From JBECKQ01 sp040235375 (GTDB taxonomy: Bacteria; Planctomycetota; Phycisphaerae; UBA1845): a stretch of DNA of 47,220 nucleotides. Both the position numbers and the translations under genes were made by a program. This document shows positions 17,828 through 25,951 of the stretch, one piece after another. The notes under the pieces were generated by a model. It made no database searches, had not been told where the DNA came from, and saw nothing but the letters and a program-made list of their open reading frames with translations. Position 1 is the stretch's first letter. Each line of letters starts with the position of its first letter. Location: assembly GCA_040235375.1 (NCBI GenBank), contig JBECKQ010000255.1, positions 1 to 47,220 of the forward strand. The letters are read 5' to 3'.

Positions 17828-17876
17828 GTGGCACGGGCTTCCAGCCCGTGATTCACGGGCAAGATGCCCGTGCCAC
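17828..17876. repeat. 49-bp double-hairpin element, family B (complete)
   Basis: Two hairpins in a row: CACGGGCT-TCC-AGCCCGTG (17832-17850) and CACGGGCA-AGA-TGCCCGTG (17854-17872). Outer 11-bp inverted repeats GTGGCACGGGC and GCCCGTGCCAC bound it. It fills the gap between two convergent genes (stops at 17819 and 17889), a position suited to ending both transcripts, though no U tract is present. Confidence 0.85.
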
Positions 17877-17888
17877 TTCGCACAGCAC

Positions 17889-19028
17889 TCATACCGACTG
17901 GAACGGTTCGCAGTCTGCGGTGCTGACGTCGACGGTGAGCGACGGGTGGAATTCGACCAGCCGCTGCGCCAGCGACTTGAGCACCGGTCGCTCGCTCGAC
18001 CAGTGGCCGAGGGCGATGGCGGTCGCGTTGCGGCGGAGGATGGCGAGGGCGTCGTGGTGGCGGATTTCGCCGGTGACGACCACGTCGCCGTCCGTCAAGT
18101 CGGCTTTGAACGGCCACGAGCCGGCCGCCCCCACCATGATGACAGCTCGTGACACTTCGCGGTCCGGATCGCCCACGATCTGTGTGCACTTCGAGTGAGT
18201 GGCATTCTTCAGGCGCCGCGCCAAATGGGCGAGCTTCAGCGGCTTGGGGAGATGGCCGACGCGGCCGGCCCCGCGCACCGGCGCCGGTTTCAACGGGTAG
18301 ATATCGAAGGCGGGCTCCTCGTAGGGATGCGCCGAGCGCAAGGCGGTGGCGACGGCGGGCGTCTTCCCGGCGGGGCACACCATCTCGATGCGGATCTCGT
18401 CAACCTGCTCGTAAACGCCGGCCTGGCCGACGGCCGGGTGCGTGGAGTCGGAGCCCTGGAACGTGCCGTGGCCTTCCAGGCGGTAGCTGCACCTGCCGTA
18501 CTCGCCGATCCGGCCGGCGCCGGCCGCGAACATCGCTTCCGCGACCGCTTCGACGTGCTCGGCGGGCACGAACGTGACGAACTTGCAGTCGTCGGTTCCG
18601 GGGGAGGCGACGTATTCCAGCGGTTCGGTCTGGCCGATTCCGCACAGATCGGCGAGTACGTCGTTGGTTCCGCCGGCGGCGGCATCCATGGCGGTGTGCA
18701 CGGCGTACACGGCCACGCCGCCGCGAATGCAGGCGTGGAGCACCGCTTCCTGGCCTTTCGATCCGGCGACCAGGCGGTTGATCGGCTTGTAGATTGGCGG
18801 GTGATAGGCAATGAGAAGGTCATAGTGGCCGCGGACTGCTTCCTCGGTGACGGGCGGCGTCAGGTCGATGCAGAGCAGCACTTTGCGGACCGCGGCCGTT
18901 TCGTCGCCTGCCAGCAGGCCGACGTTGTCCCACGATTCGGCCAGTCCGAGCGGAGCGATTTGTGCCATGCTGTGGCACAAGTCATTAACCGTGACGGCTG
19001 TGCTGCCGTGGGATCGTTTGGCGGTCAT
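17889..19028 (-). CDS. NIF3/DUF34-family dinuclear metal protein with CutA-like insert
   Basis: A 379-residue member of the NIF3 family, ring-shaped metal-binding proteins of uncertain enzymatic role. Likely ligands: His75 in AYHPPIY, His111 and Asp115 in VHTAMD, His342 and Glu346 in GHWSSE. The first His of the bacterial HHP motif is Tyr here, as I recall for the eukaryotic NIF3L1 type (YHPPIF). A ferredoxin-like insert (about 148-248, CKFVTFVPAEH ... ALRSAHPYEEPAFDIYPL) resembles the CutA/PII-like domain of the YqfO subgroup. The ATG overlaps the pabC stop by four bases (ATGA), so it is translated as the third gene of a pabB-pabC-NIF3 operon. Some family members have been linked to folate chemistry, which would fit, but this is not proved. 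Confidence 0.93.
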   Translation of the reverse strand: MTAKRSHGSTAVTVNDLCHSMAQIAPLGLAESWDNVGLLAGDETAAVRKVLLCIDLTPPVTEEAVRGHYDLLIAYHPPIYKPINRLVAGSKGQEAVLHACIRGGVAVYAVHTAMDAAAGGTNDVLADLCGIGQTEPLEYVASPGTDDCKFVTFVPAEHVEAVAEAMFAAGAGRIGEYGRCSYRLEGHGTFQGSDSTHPAVGQAGVYEQVDEIRIEMVCPAGKTPAVATALRSAHPYEEPAFDIYPLKPAPVRGAGRVGHLPKPLKLAHLARRLKNATHSKCTQIVGDPDREVSRAVIMVGAAGSWPFKADLTDGDVVVTGEIRHHDALAILRRNATAIALGHWSSERPVLKSLAQRLVEFHPSLTVDVSTADCEPFQSV

Positions 19029-19909
19029 TCAGTGGCTCCTTGGCGTCCACTCGGCCCCCCGCCGCATTCTCTTTCGACTCTGGCCAGGAACGCTTCGCGC
19101 AGGCGCGCCGTCACCGGGCCGGGCTTGCCGGCGCCGATGTCCTTCTTTTCCACGCGGCAGACGGGCATGACCTGCATGCTCGAATTCGTGACGAAGATCT
19201 CGTCGGCGTCCAGCACGTCGTTGATATCCAGCCGGCGCTCCTGTACGTCGATGCCCAGCTCGCCGGCGAGCCCGATGACCACCGCCCGGGCGATGCCGGG
19301 CAGCACCGGCGTGTTCAAAGGCGGCGTCGCCGCCGCGCCGCCGCGCACGACGAACACGTTGCTGATGCAGCCTTCCGCCAGGTAGTTCTCCGGCGTGAAC
19401 CAGAACGCCTCCATGCAGTGGAACCGCTGCGCGTGTCGCAGGGCGAGCAGCCGCGGCAGGTAGTTCGTCGTCTTGTGGCCGGCCAGCGGGTCGGTGGTCG
19501 ACTGCGTGAACGTGGTGATCATCACGCTGATGCCTTTGGCCAGCATTTCCGGCGGATACGGCGGCAGAGCGGCCGCGGTGACGCAGACGGTGAGCGGCGT
19601 GCTCTCGTCGCCGGGATAGAGCGAGCCGGCGGTGACCGTCATGCGGACGCGAGCCGACTTCAACTCGTTGCGTTCGAGCAGTTCGTCGAAATCCTTGCTC
19701 AGCGGCAGGTCGGGCCGCTCGATCGGCAGGCCCAGCTTCTCCGCTGACGCGAGGAGTCGATCGAGGTGCGCGTCGATCCGGAAGATGCGGCCGTGATCGG
19801 CGCGCATGGTTTCGAACAGCCCGGCGCCGTGCAGAAAGCCGCCGTCGTAGATGCTCACGCGTGCCTCGGCCGCGGGGATGAATGCTCCGTTGAGATAGAC
19901 CATCGTCAT
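19025..19909 (-). CDS. pabC: Class IV PLP aminotransferase, probably aminodeoxychorismate lyase
   Basis: A 294-residue fold-type IV enzyme. Lys146 in AGHKTTNYL is the PLP lysine, and LAEGCISNVFVV (about 177-188) with Glu179 is the usual cofactor-binding block. YLNGAF and VSIYDGGFLHGAGLFETMRA mark the N-terminus. Branched-chain and D-amino acid aminotransferases share these motifs; the position directly after pabB argues for 4-amino-4-deoxychorismate lyase, which releases pyruvate to give p-aminobenzoate for folate. The start at 19909, preceded by GAGG, leaves 11 bases after the pabB stop; the frame extends to 19939 but would overlap pabB. Function is moderately certain, family very certain. 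Confidence 0.9.
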   Translation of the reverse strand: MTMVYLNGAFIPAAEARVSIYDGGFLHGAGLFETMRADHGRIFRIDAHLDRLLASAEKLGLPIERPDLPLSKDFDELLERNELKSARVRMTVTAGSLYPGDESTPLTVCVTAAALPPYPPEMLAKGISVMITTFTQSTTDPLAGHKTTNYLPRLLALRHAQRFHCMEAFWFTPENYLAEGCISNVFVVRGGAAATPPLNTPVLPGIARAVVIGLAGELGIDVQERRLDINDVLDADEIFVTNSSMQVMPVCRVEKKDIGAGKPGPVTARLREAFLARVERECGGGPSGRQGATE

Positions 19910-19920
19910 TGCGTGCCTCG

Positions 19921-21345
19921 TTATCTCGGCAAAGAGCACGTCGCCGCCGGCTCGAGCTCGGCGGTCGAACGGCCGAGGGCCTGGAACATGCCCTCGGCCT
20001 TGGCAAGGATTTCGCGATACTCGGCATTCGGATCGCTGTCGGCCGTGATGGCGCCGCCGGCGTAGAGGTGCACGCGACCGCGCTCGTGCACCATCGTGCG
20101 GATGGCGATGTTCATGGTCATCGCGCCGTCAAGGCCGACGTAGCCGATCGATCCACAGTAGACGTCGCGCGGCGTCGGCTCAAGCTCGCGGGCGATCTGC
20201 ATGGCCCGAATCTTGGGACATCCCGTAATCGAGCCGCCGGGGAACGTCGCCGCGAGCAGATCCACCGGCGACGAACCGCCGCGCAGCGTGCCCTCGATCG
20301 TCGCCACGCGATGGAATACGGTCGGGTGCGATTCGATTTCGCCGTCCGAGAGCACGCGCACCGAGCCGTACTCGCACACTCTGCCGAGGTCGTTGCGCAG
20401 CAAATCGACGATCATGTTCAGCTCGGCGCGGTCCTTGTCGCTGGCTTGCAGCTCGGCAGCGAGGGACGCGTCCTCGGCGGCGGTCCGGCCGCGCGGCCGC
20501 GTGCCCTTGATCGGCCGGGTGATGACGCGGCGGCCCTCGACACGCAGGAACAGCTCCGGCGACGCGCTGACGATCGCCCGGTCGCCCCAGGGCAGGAAGG
20601 CGGCGAAGTCGGCCCGGTTCACGTCGCGCAGGCGGAGGTAAAGATCGAGCGGGCTCATCGTTGTTGCCGCGGTGAAGCGTTGCGTCAGGTTCACCTGGTA
20701 GATGTCGCCGGCTTCGATGTGGCGGATCGCGCGGGCGACCGCGTCCAGGTAGGCGTCCCTGGTCATGTTCGGCTGGGGCAGTGCGGTGTCGGGCACCGGA
20801 GCGACGGGGTGATCGTCGCGAGGTTCGCTCTGCGTGACCAGGCGGCGCAGTGCCTCGACGCGTTGGCTCGCCGGGCCTCGGCTGCCGGGCAGATCGACGG
20901 CGCAGGCGTACCACTCGCCCGTGGCGTGGTCGAAGACGACGACGGCGTCGTAGAGGGCGAACCGCGTTTCCAGTATTGCGCGGCCCCTCGGGCGGTGCAC
21001 GCCTTCCCGCGCCGCTCCCGCTTCGTACGGAATCCAGCCGACCCAGCCGGCCGCAAAAGGCAGGCGTTGCGGCGGTATTTGCGGCTGGCCGCCGAATGCT
21101 CGGCGCAGGGCGCGGAAGGGTTCGCCGGATCGTGCCGGCCGGGAAGGTGTCGGTGCGCACACCTGAGCGATCGGCGAATGGCCAAGGATCGTGTACCGGC
21201 CGTAACCCGCTGTGTCACAAGCGCTTTCGAGTATGAACGGCTGAGGCTGCGAAGCAAAAGTCACAATCGCGCTGCGCAGATCGCAACGCATGTCGATCAT
21301 CGCCACAACGGCGTCTGACGGAGTTGTAACAGTGCCGGCGTTCAT
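19921..21345 (-). CDS. pabB: Aminodeoxychorismate synthase component I
   Basis: A 474-residue chorismate-binding enzyme that adds ammonia at C4 of chorismate for p-aminobenzoate. The C-terminal half holds the family blocks: DIYQVNLTQRF (214-224), PIKGTRPRG with Lys280 (the PIKGT form marks PabB rather than anthranilate synthase), DLLRNDLGRV, and GSITGCPKIRAM (371-382). The N-terminal half is the usual less-conserved domain (GWVGWIPYEAGA). No glutamine amidotransferase partner (pabA) is in the window; it must be encoded elsewhere or shared with trpG. The ATG lacks a Shine-Dalgarno sequence and follows a TATACT box by only seven bases, which suggests a leaderless transcript. Confidence 0.95.
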   Translation of the reverse strand: MNAGTVTTPSDAVVAMIDMRCDLRSAIVTFASQPQPFILESACDTAGYGRYTILGHSPIAQVCAPTPSRPARSGEPFRALRRAFGGQPQIPPQRLPFAAGWVGWIPYEAGAAREGVHRPRGRAILETRFALYDAVVVFDHATGEWYACAVDLPGSRGPASQRVEALRRLVTQSEPRDDHPVAPVPDTALPQPNMTRDAYLDAVARAIRHIEAGDIYQVNLTQRFTAATTMSPLDLYLRLRDVNRADFAAFLPWGDRAIVSASPELFLRVEGRRVITRPIKGTRPRGRTAAEDASLAAELQASDKDRAELNMIVDLLRNDLGRVCEYGSVRVLSDGEIESHPTVFHRVATIEGTLRGGSSPVDLLAATFPGGSITGCPKIRAMQIARELEPTPRDVYCGSIGYVGLDGAMTMNIAIRTMVHERGRVHLYAGGAITADSDPNAEYREILAKAEGMFQALGRSTAELEPAATCSLPR

Positions 21346-21352
21346 GACTCGA

Positions 21353-21358
21353 AGTATA
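21353..21358 (-). promoter_or_regulatory. -10 box TATACT, possible leaderless start of pabB
   Basis: TATACT on the minus strand ends seven bases before the pabB ATG, which would put transcription start at or next to the start codon. No clear -35 box and no Shine-Dalgarno sequence are seen. Confidence 0.4.
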
Positions 21359-21457
21359 GCACGTATTCGCGCGACAGCACCGTTTGGCCGGCGGTCGGCA
21401 GTTCGGTGCGATTCCGCGGTTCGCTACAGACGCGATCGAGAGGCCGGTCACATTTCA

Positions 21458-21507
21458 CATGGGGGGGGAAGCCCATGCCACTTACCCGGGCAAGATGCCC
21501 GTGCCAC
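21458..21507. repeat. Palindromic intergenic element, family B (diverged)
   Basis: CATGGG/CCCATG (21458-21477, G-rich loop) followed by CGGGCA-AGA-TGCCCG (21487-21501) and TGCCAC. The layout matches the 49-bp element at 17828, with the first hairpin changed. It lies between the divergent pabB and SH3-protein genes. Confidence 0.7.
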
Positions 21508-21520
21508 ACGGCACATTTCG

Positions 21521-21547
21521 TTGACATGAAAGCCCATACGTTATAGG
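21521..21547 (+). promoter_or_regulatory. Predicted promoter of the SH3-domain protein gene
   Basis: A perfect -35 box TTGACA (21521-21526) is followed after 15 bases by TATAGG (21542-21547). The spacer is short; TAGGCT two bases on gives a 17-base spacer but a poorer -10. The start codon is about 57 bases downstream. Confidence 0.4.
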
Positions 21548-21603
21548 CTTTTTGATACTGGGAGTAACGAAGGATCGTGCCCTCTTTCAAAGGATTGAGT
21601 CCC

Positions 21604-23022
21604 ATGTCCCGCCTGATCTGGATCACCGGAATTCTCGTTTTGTGCGGCGCGCTTGCGGCCCCTGTCATGGCCCAATCCGCCCAGGCGGACAGCCGCTTCG
21701 TCGCCGAAGTCATCGCCAACAAGCTCACGGTCCGCAGCGGTCCGAGCTTGAACTACTACGCCGTCACGAGTCTGAACGCCGGTGACCGCGTCACGGTCAC
21801 GGGTGAAGACCACGGCTGGTATTCGATCGTTCCGCCGCCGGGCACGTACAGCCTGGTCTCGAAGGACTACGTGGACATCGACGTTGACGGCCGCAGCGGC
21901 GTCGTCAACGGCAACGCCCTGCGCGTCCGCGCAGGCTCGGACCTCGATCGAAGCCGCTATGCCGTGCAGCTCAAGCTGGACAAGGGCGCGCAGGTGCAGG
22001 TGCTGGGCGAGACAGATGATGGTTATCTCAAGATCGCCCCGCCGCCCGGTGCGTTCCTGTGGGTCAGTGCCGATTACGTGGCACGCGTGCCGGACGAGCG
22101 CATCAGCCTGGAACGTCAAACGAACCTCGCTTCGCCGCCGGTCGGCGAGCAGGTGAGTTCAGAGCCTCGCGCCGTGTTGCCACAGGAAGCGCCGGCTGCC
22201 AATACGGAAAACGCGGCTCCCGAGACAGTGGATGACATGCCGGACGTTGCCCAGGGCGAGACGGTCGCGCCGACCGCAGAAACGGGCACTGTTGATGCAC
22301 GCGCCGTCGCGCAGCCGCTGGACGAGGCCGTCACGGAAGCGGCAGCGCCGCCGAGCGAGTATCGCCAGAAGCTCGAAGCGATTGAGGCAGACTTGAAGGC
22401 CGAGCTCGACAAGCCGGCGCCGCAGCGCGTGCTGAAGCCGCTGCTCGATCGCTACCAGGAGATCGCCGACGAGGAGAAGGCGGACCGCGTCACGCGTCTG
22501 TACGCCGAGCGGCGCATCACGCAGATACGGACGGCGCTCGACGCCCGCGAGGCGATTGCCTCGATGCGCGAGCTCGCCGGCCAGATCACCGAGGTGCGCA
22601 AGGAGGCGCTGGCCGGGCGGACGCGCATTCGTCCCATCACCCGCGACATGCCGAAGGGCTTTGACGCCAAGGGCGAACTGCGGGAGAGCATGGTCTATTC
22701 GTCGCCGACGGGGCAGCGGCGCTATCGCCTGGTCGATCCCGACCTCGACGTGCCGCGTACGCTGTGCTACGTGGAGATTCCTCGCGACTCGAGCATCGAC
22801 ATTGCCAATTACCTCGGCCGGCTGGTCGGCATTCGGGCGCGGGAGCAGTACCTGCAGACGGGCGACGTGAATCCGATCACGATCATCGTGGCCGAGGACA
22901 TCGTGCCGCTCAAGTCGATGACCGAACAGACCGGTGATGAAAGCGGCGAAAAGGACCAGGCCGTCGCCATCGTCGTGCCCGACGACGCGCCTCCCGTTGA
23001 CACGCATCCCGAACGGGATTAG
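21604..23022 (+). CDS. Secreted protein with two bacterial SH3-like domains
   Basis: A 472-residue exported protein. The signal peptide (about 1-24, ending PVMAQ) decides the start at 21604; a GTG nine codons earlier is possible but would spoil it. Two SH3-like domains follow: about 32-90 (ANKLTVRSGPSLNYYAVTSL ... WYSIVPPPGTYSLVS) and about 96-160 (GNALRVRAGSDLDRSRYAV ... YLKIAPPPGAFLWVS). A Pro/Glu/Ala-rich linker leads to a helical part (about 265-340) and a C-terminal domain (RRYRLVDPDLDVPRTLCYVEIP) that may be another SH3-like fold. Such domains bind cell-wall or envelope polymers. The next gene, a small lipoprotein, is 64 bases away and may be co-transcribed. Confidence 0.88.
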   Translation: MSRLIWITGILVLCGALAAPVMAQSAQADSRFVAEVIANKLTVRSGPSLNYYAVTSLNAGDRVTVTGEDHGWYSIVPPPGTYSLVSKDYVDIDVDGRSGVVNGNALRVRAGSDLDRSRYAVQLKLDKGAQVQVLGETDDGYLKIAPPPGAFLWVSADYVARVPDERISLERQTNLASPPVGEQVSSEPRAVLPQEAPAANTENAAPETVDDMPDVAQGETVAPTAETGTVDARAVAQPLDEAVTEAAAPPSEYRQKLEAIEADLKAELDKPAPQRVLKPLLDRYQEIADEEKADRVTRLYAERRITQIRTALDAREAIASMRELAGQITEVRKEALAGRTRIRPITRDMPKGFDAKGELRESMVYSSPTGQRRYRLVDPDLDVPRTLCYVEIPRDSSIDIANYLGRLVGIRAREQYLQTGDVNPITIIVAEDIVPLKSMTEQTGDESGEKDQAVAIVVPDDAPPVDTHPERD

Positions 23023-23086
23023 TGATTGCCCCGGCAGGCGACGAACCGGCCATCGCCGGTCGTGCTGCCGTCAGGAGGCAAGCTTC

Positions 23087-23278
23087 ATGCGTTTCAAGCG
23101 CTGGCACAAGTGGTATCCCAAGCTGGCGGCCTTCGGCGCCGCCGGAATTCTGTTCCAGACTGCCGGATGCCAGGTCAACAATCAGGAGCTGCTGGGGCAG
23201 CTTCTTACGTCGATCGCATCGGTATTCCTGACCGGCTACGTCAACGATCTGCTGGGCGTGACCACACTCACGTTCTAG
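23087..23278 (+). CDS. Small lipoprotein, unrecognised
   Basis: A 63-residue product after a textbook AGGAGG eight bases before the ATG. The N-terminus is basic (MRFKRWHKW), then hydrophobic (LAAFGAAGILFQ), then a lipobox-like QTAGC with Cys28, so a lipidated mature peptide of about 36 residues is expected (NNQELLGQLLTSIASVFLTGYVNDLLG). The mature part is amphipathic. It is too short for most gene finders with strict limits. Family unknown. Confidence 0.8.
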   Translation: MRFKRWHKWYPKLAAFGAAGILFQTAGCQVNNQELLGQLLTSIASVFLTGYVNDLLGVTTLTF

Positions 23279-23318
23279 TGGCCGGCGTGGCGGCGTCGAT
23301 GCGGCAGCGCGCATACCC

Positions 23319-24320
23319 ATGAACGCCACGATTCAACGTGCGAGCGTCGTCGGCGACGGGGCCATGGGTACGGTTTGCGCCAAGATCCTCGCGGAGAACG
23401 GCGTTACCGTGCGGCTCTGGAGCAACTTTCCCGAGCAGGCCGCCGACATCGCCCGCGATCGCGAGAACAAACGGTTCCTGCCCGGCCACAAGCTGGCCGA
23501 TGCGATCACCATCACGGCTGATCCAGCCGAGGCATTCACCGGCGCCGAACTGGTGATCTCCGCCATCCCCTGTCAGTTCATCCGCCCGGTGTGGAAGCGG
23601 CTCGCCGCGCACTATCCGGCCGGGCTGCCGATCGTGGCGGTGTCGAAAGGGATCGAGATCAACACGAAGATGATCTCGACGCAGATTCTCGACGACGTGC
23701 TCGGCAGCCTTCGGGTTGTCGCCCTTTCCGGGCCGAGCATCGCGCCGGAGCTGGCGAACCGGCAGCCATGCACGGTGGTCGCCGCCAGCGACGATCTGGA
23801 GCTGGCTTCGATTGTGCAGCACACATTCAGCAACGCGTACTTTCGCGTATACACGAACGCGGATCTGATTGGGGTGGAGATCGCCGGCGCGACGAAGAAC
23901 GTGATCGCTCTGGCGGCCGGCATCATCGACGGCATCGAGGCCGGCTGCAACGCGAAGGCGGCGCTGCTGACGCGCGGGCTGGTCGAGATCGCCCGGCTGG
24001 GCGTTGCGCTGGGCGCGAATCCGGAGACCTTCTGGGGGCTGGCCGGGGTGGGCGACCTAGTCACCACCTGCATTTCGCCGGTCGGACGTAACCGCACCGC
24101 GGGCGAGCGTATCGGGCGGGGCATGTCCGCCGAACAGGTGATCGCCTCGACGCGGTCCGTGATCGAGGGTATTCCGACGACGGGCGCGGTGCTGCAGCTT
24201 GCGGCCGGCCAGGGCGTCGAGATGCCGATAACTTCCGCGGTGGCGGACGTTCTCGCCGGTCAGACGCCGCCGCGCGACGCGATCACCGCCCTCATGACCC
24301 GCGAACTCAAGCACGAATAG
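23319..24320 (+). CDS. gpsA: Glycerol-3-phosphate dehydrogenase, NAD(P)-dependent
   Basis: A 333-residue cytoplasmic enzyme reducing dihydroxyacetone phosphate to sn-glycerol 3-phosphate for phospholipid synthesis. It has the Rossmann start VVGDGAMGTVCAKILAENG in modified form, VSKGIE (about 108-113), ALSGPSIAPE (about 130-139), and the catalytic-lysine block EIAGATKNVIALAAGI (about 187-202), followed by GLAGVGDLVTTC and SRNR-like GRNRTAGERIGRG. Length is typical. No clear ribosome binding site precedes the ATG. It lies 41 bases after the small lipoprotein gene. Confidence 0.96.
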   Translation: MNATIQRASVVGDGAMGTVCAKILAENGVTVRLWSNFPEQAADIARDRENKRFLPGHKLADAITITADPAEAFTGAELVISAIPCQFIRPVWKRLAAHYPAGLPIVAVSKGIEINTKMISTQILDDVLGSLRVVALSGPSIAPELANRQPCTVVAASDDLELASIVQHTFSNAYFRVYTNADLIGVEIAGATKNVIALAAGIIDGIEAGCNAKAALLTRGLVEIARLGVALGANPETFWGLAGVGDLVTTCISPVGRNRTAGERIGRGMSAEQVIASTRSVIEGIPTTGAVLQLAAGQGVEMPITSAVADVLAGQTPPRDAITALMTRELKHE

Positions 24321-24471
24321 ACCGGCCGTCCCCTCTCGACGCCGCCTGCGGCCCGCGGAAGCGGGTGGTCTGGTCGGTTCGGTTGCGCATTCTTAACATT
24401 CAGTGTGCTGGGCGCGCTGTATGCCTGGGTTACGATGGTCGCGACGCGTGGCCAGAAAGGAACACGGACCC

Positions 24472-25632
24472 GTGGAAGCACTGAAGCTGAAATACCAGGA
24501 GGCCCGTCGGATCGAGTTGGACCAGATCGATCCGGCCGTCACCGAGTGGGATCAGCAGACCTATCTGGACATTATCTCGACGAACCTGACGCCCGAGCAG
24601 CGGCAGCGCGTCGTCACGCCGCCGCAGGTTTATCCGAAGCAGGAGGCGGTCATCGGGGTGCACTGGCACCCGGAATTCGTGCCGATCGATCTGATCATGG
24701 CGCGGGTCGATACCATGTTTCCCAACCGCCGGCACGAGCTCATCATTCCGACGCAGCACAACGTGCTGATGGGGCTGAGGGGCTTTGCCGGCGTGGAGAT
24801 CGACTGCTACTCGGCGGGGTTCAACCGCAAGGTGCAACTGCTCGCCCATTTTACCGATGCGCGGCTCGAGCGGGCCGACGTGCTGAAGGCCATGCTGGCG
24901 CACACGTTCAAGTATCGCTCGAGCCAGTTGTTCGAGTTCATCGACTCGGTGCTCGACGAGCGGTACGAGGACCGCGTGGACCGCGCGGCGCGCAAGACCG
25001 GCGCTTCGGAGGAACTCGTGCGGTTCGTGCGCATTCACGTGGAGAAGCTCAAGAAGCTGATCGAAAGGAACGACGCGGTCACGCCGCCGGACATGTACAA
25101 GAACAAGCTGATCCGCTTCTACGTCGACGCGCTTCGCGAGCATTACGACCCGCAATTGATCGCCCACGCGCAGATTTTTCTGCAGGCGGTCAAGCAGATC
25201 GTGAAGTCGAACTTCCAGTTGAGTTACTTCTATCGCACCGAGGAGATCATCGAGGAGATTCGCTCGATCGGCGGCGGAATCGTCGTGCCGCACCCGGAGC
25301 AATTCTGGCCGATCCTGCTGGCGGACTACGACGTGGACGGTATCGAGGTGTGGAACCCGCAGTCGCGCGAGTTCACGGAGTTCCTCATCAACGTGGTGAA
25401 TAACCAGAACAAGTCGCGCCGGCGGGGCGAGCGGTCGGTGCTCGTCTTCATGGGCGACGACACGCACTTCGGCGAGAAGGTGCTGGAACCGGACCGGCAG
25501 GACGAGGAGAAGGCCGGCCGGGAGCTCGGCGTTCAGCCCGCCTGGGACGACCTGCTCATCCGCAAGAGCCTGATTGTCGCCAACATCGACCGGCGGCGCC
25601 TGATCGACGAGTACGCGGCCCGGCTCGGGTAG
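24472..25632 (+). CDS. PHP-like metal-dependent phosphoesterase, first gene of a GAK-type cluster
   Basis: A 386-residue protein from GTG, with AAAGGAAC about ten bases upstream; the ATG 23 codons earlier gives a non-conserved extension. Likely metal ligands: His64 and His66 in VHWHPEF, His96 in TQHNV, His274 in PHPEQFW, Glu292, and Asp329/Asp330/His332 in GDDTHFG. Order and spacing suggest a PHP-type metallohydrolase with a long helical insert (about 135-250). The LADYDVDGIEVWNPQ segment is typical of PHP strands. It would be expected to hydrolyse a phosphoester. Four genes follow on the same strand with tiny gaps or overlaps. Its own family name is not certain to me. Confidence 0.82.
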   Translation: MEALKLKYQEARRIELDQIDPAVTEWDQQTYLDIISTNLTPEQRQRVVTPPQVYPKQEAVIGVHWHPEFVPIDLIMARVDTMFPNRRHELIIPTQHNVLMGLRGFAGVEIDCYSAGFNRKVQLLAHFTDARLERADVLKAMLAHTFKYRSSQLFEFIDSVLDERYEDRVDRAARKTGASEELVRFVRIHVEKLKKLIERNDAVTPPDMYKNKLIRFYVDALREHYDPQLIAHAQIFLQAVKQIVKSNFQLSYFYRTEEIIEEIRSIGGGIVVPHPEQFWPILLADYDVDGIEVWNPQSREFTEFLINVVNNQNKSRRRGERSVLVFMGDDTHFGEKVLEPDRQDEEKAGRELGVQPAWDDLLIRKSLIVANIDRRRLIDEYAARLG

Positions 25633-25657
25633 CCGCATCCGGGAAGGGTGGAATAGT

Positions 25658-25951
25658 ATGGCTGACAAGACCAACGAGTTTTCGTTCGAGTCGTTGCAGG
25701 ATTGCGGCTCGGTGGCTTCCTTCCTGGACGCCATCAAGGAAGGGCTGGCCGGCGGCAGCCTGGTTCTCGCCGCCGACGAGAAAGAGCTGACGCTTGGACC
25801 GCAGGGCCTGCTTCGGTTCAAAATCCGTGCGAAACGCGGGTCATACCGCAGCCAGATCGTGCTCAAGATAAGCTGGCGCGAGGAGCTTCCGACCGGCTCC
25901 GGCGAGGCATCGGCACTGACAATCAAGAAGGGTCCGTCACGAGGCGGCTGA
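25658..25951 (+). CDS. Amphi-Trp domain protein
   Basis: A 97-residue protein. Helical N-terminal half (FSFESLQDCGSVASFLDAIKEGL), then two amphipathic beta stretches (SLVLAADEKELTLGP and LLRFKIRAK) and QIVLKISW with Trp73 closing the last strand. This is the pattern for which the amphi-Trp family is named, and that family is known to accompany ATP-grasp and HprK-like genes. It could be the carrier or substrate of the modifying enzymes, which is only a guess. Its TGA overlaps the ATG of the next gene by one base, so the two are translationally coupled. Confidence 0.85.
   Translation: MADKTNEFSFESLQDCGSVASFLDAIKEGLAGGSLVLAADEKELTLGPQGLLRFKIRAKRGSYRSQIVLKISWREELPTGSGEASALTIKKGPSRGG

Noticed and set aside
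14340..17834. 1164-codon open frame antisense to the Asp-box protein
   Set aside because: Composition is Arg/His/Leu/Val-rich without domain motifs; it mirrors codon bias of the real plus-strand gene.
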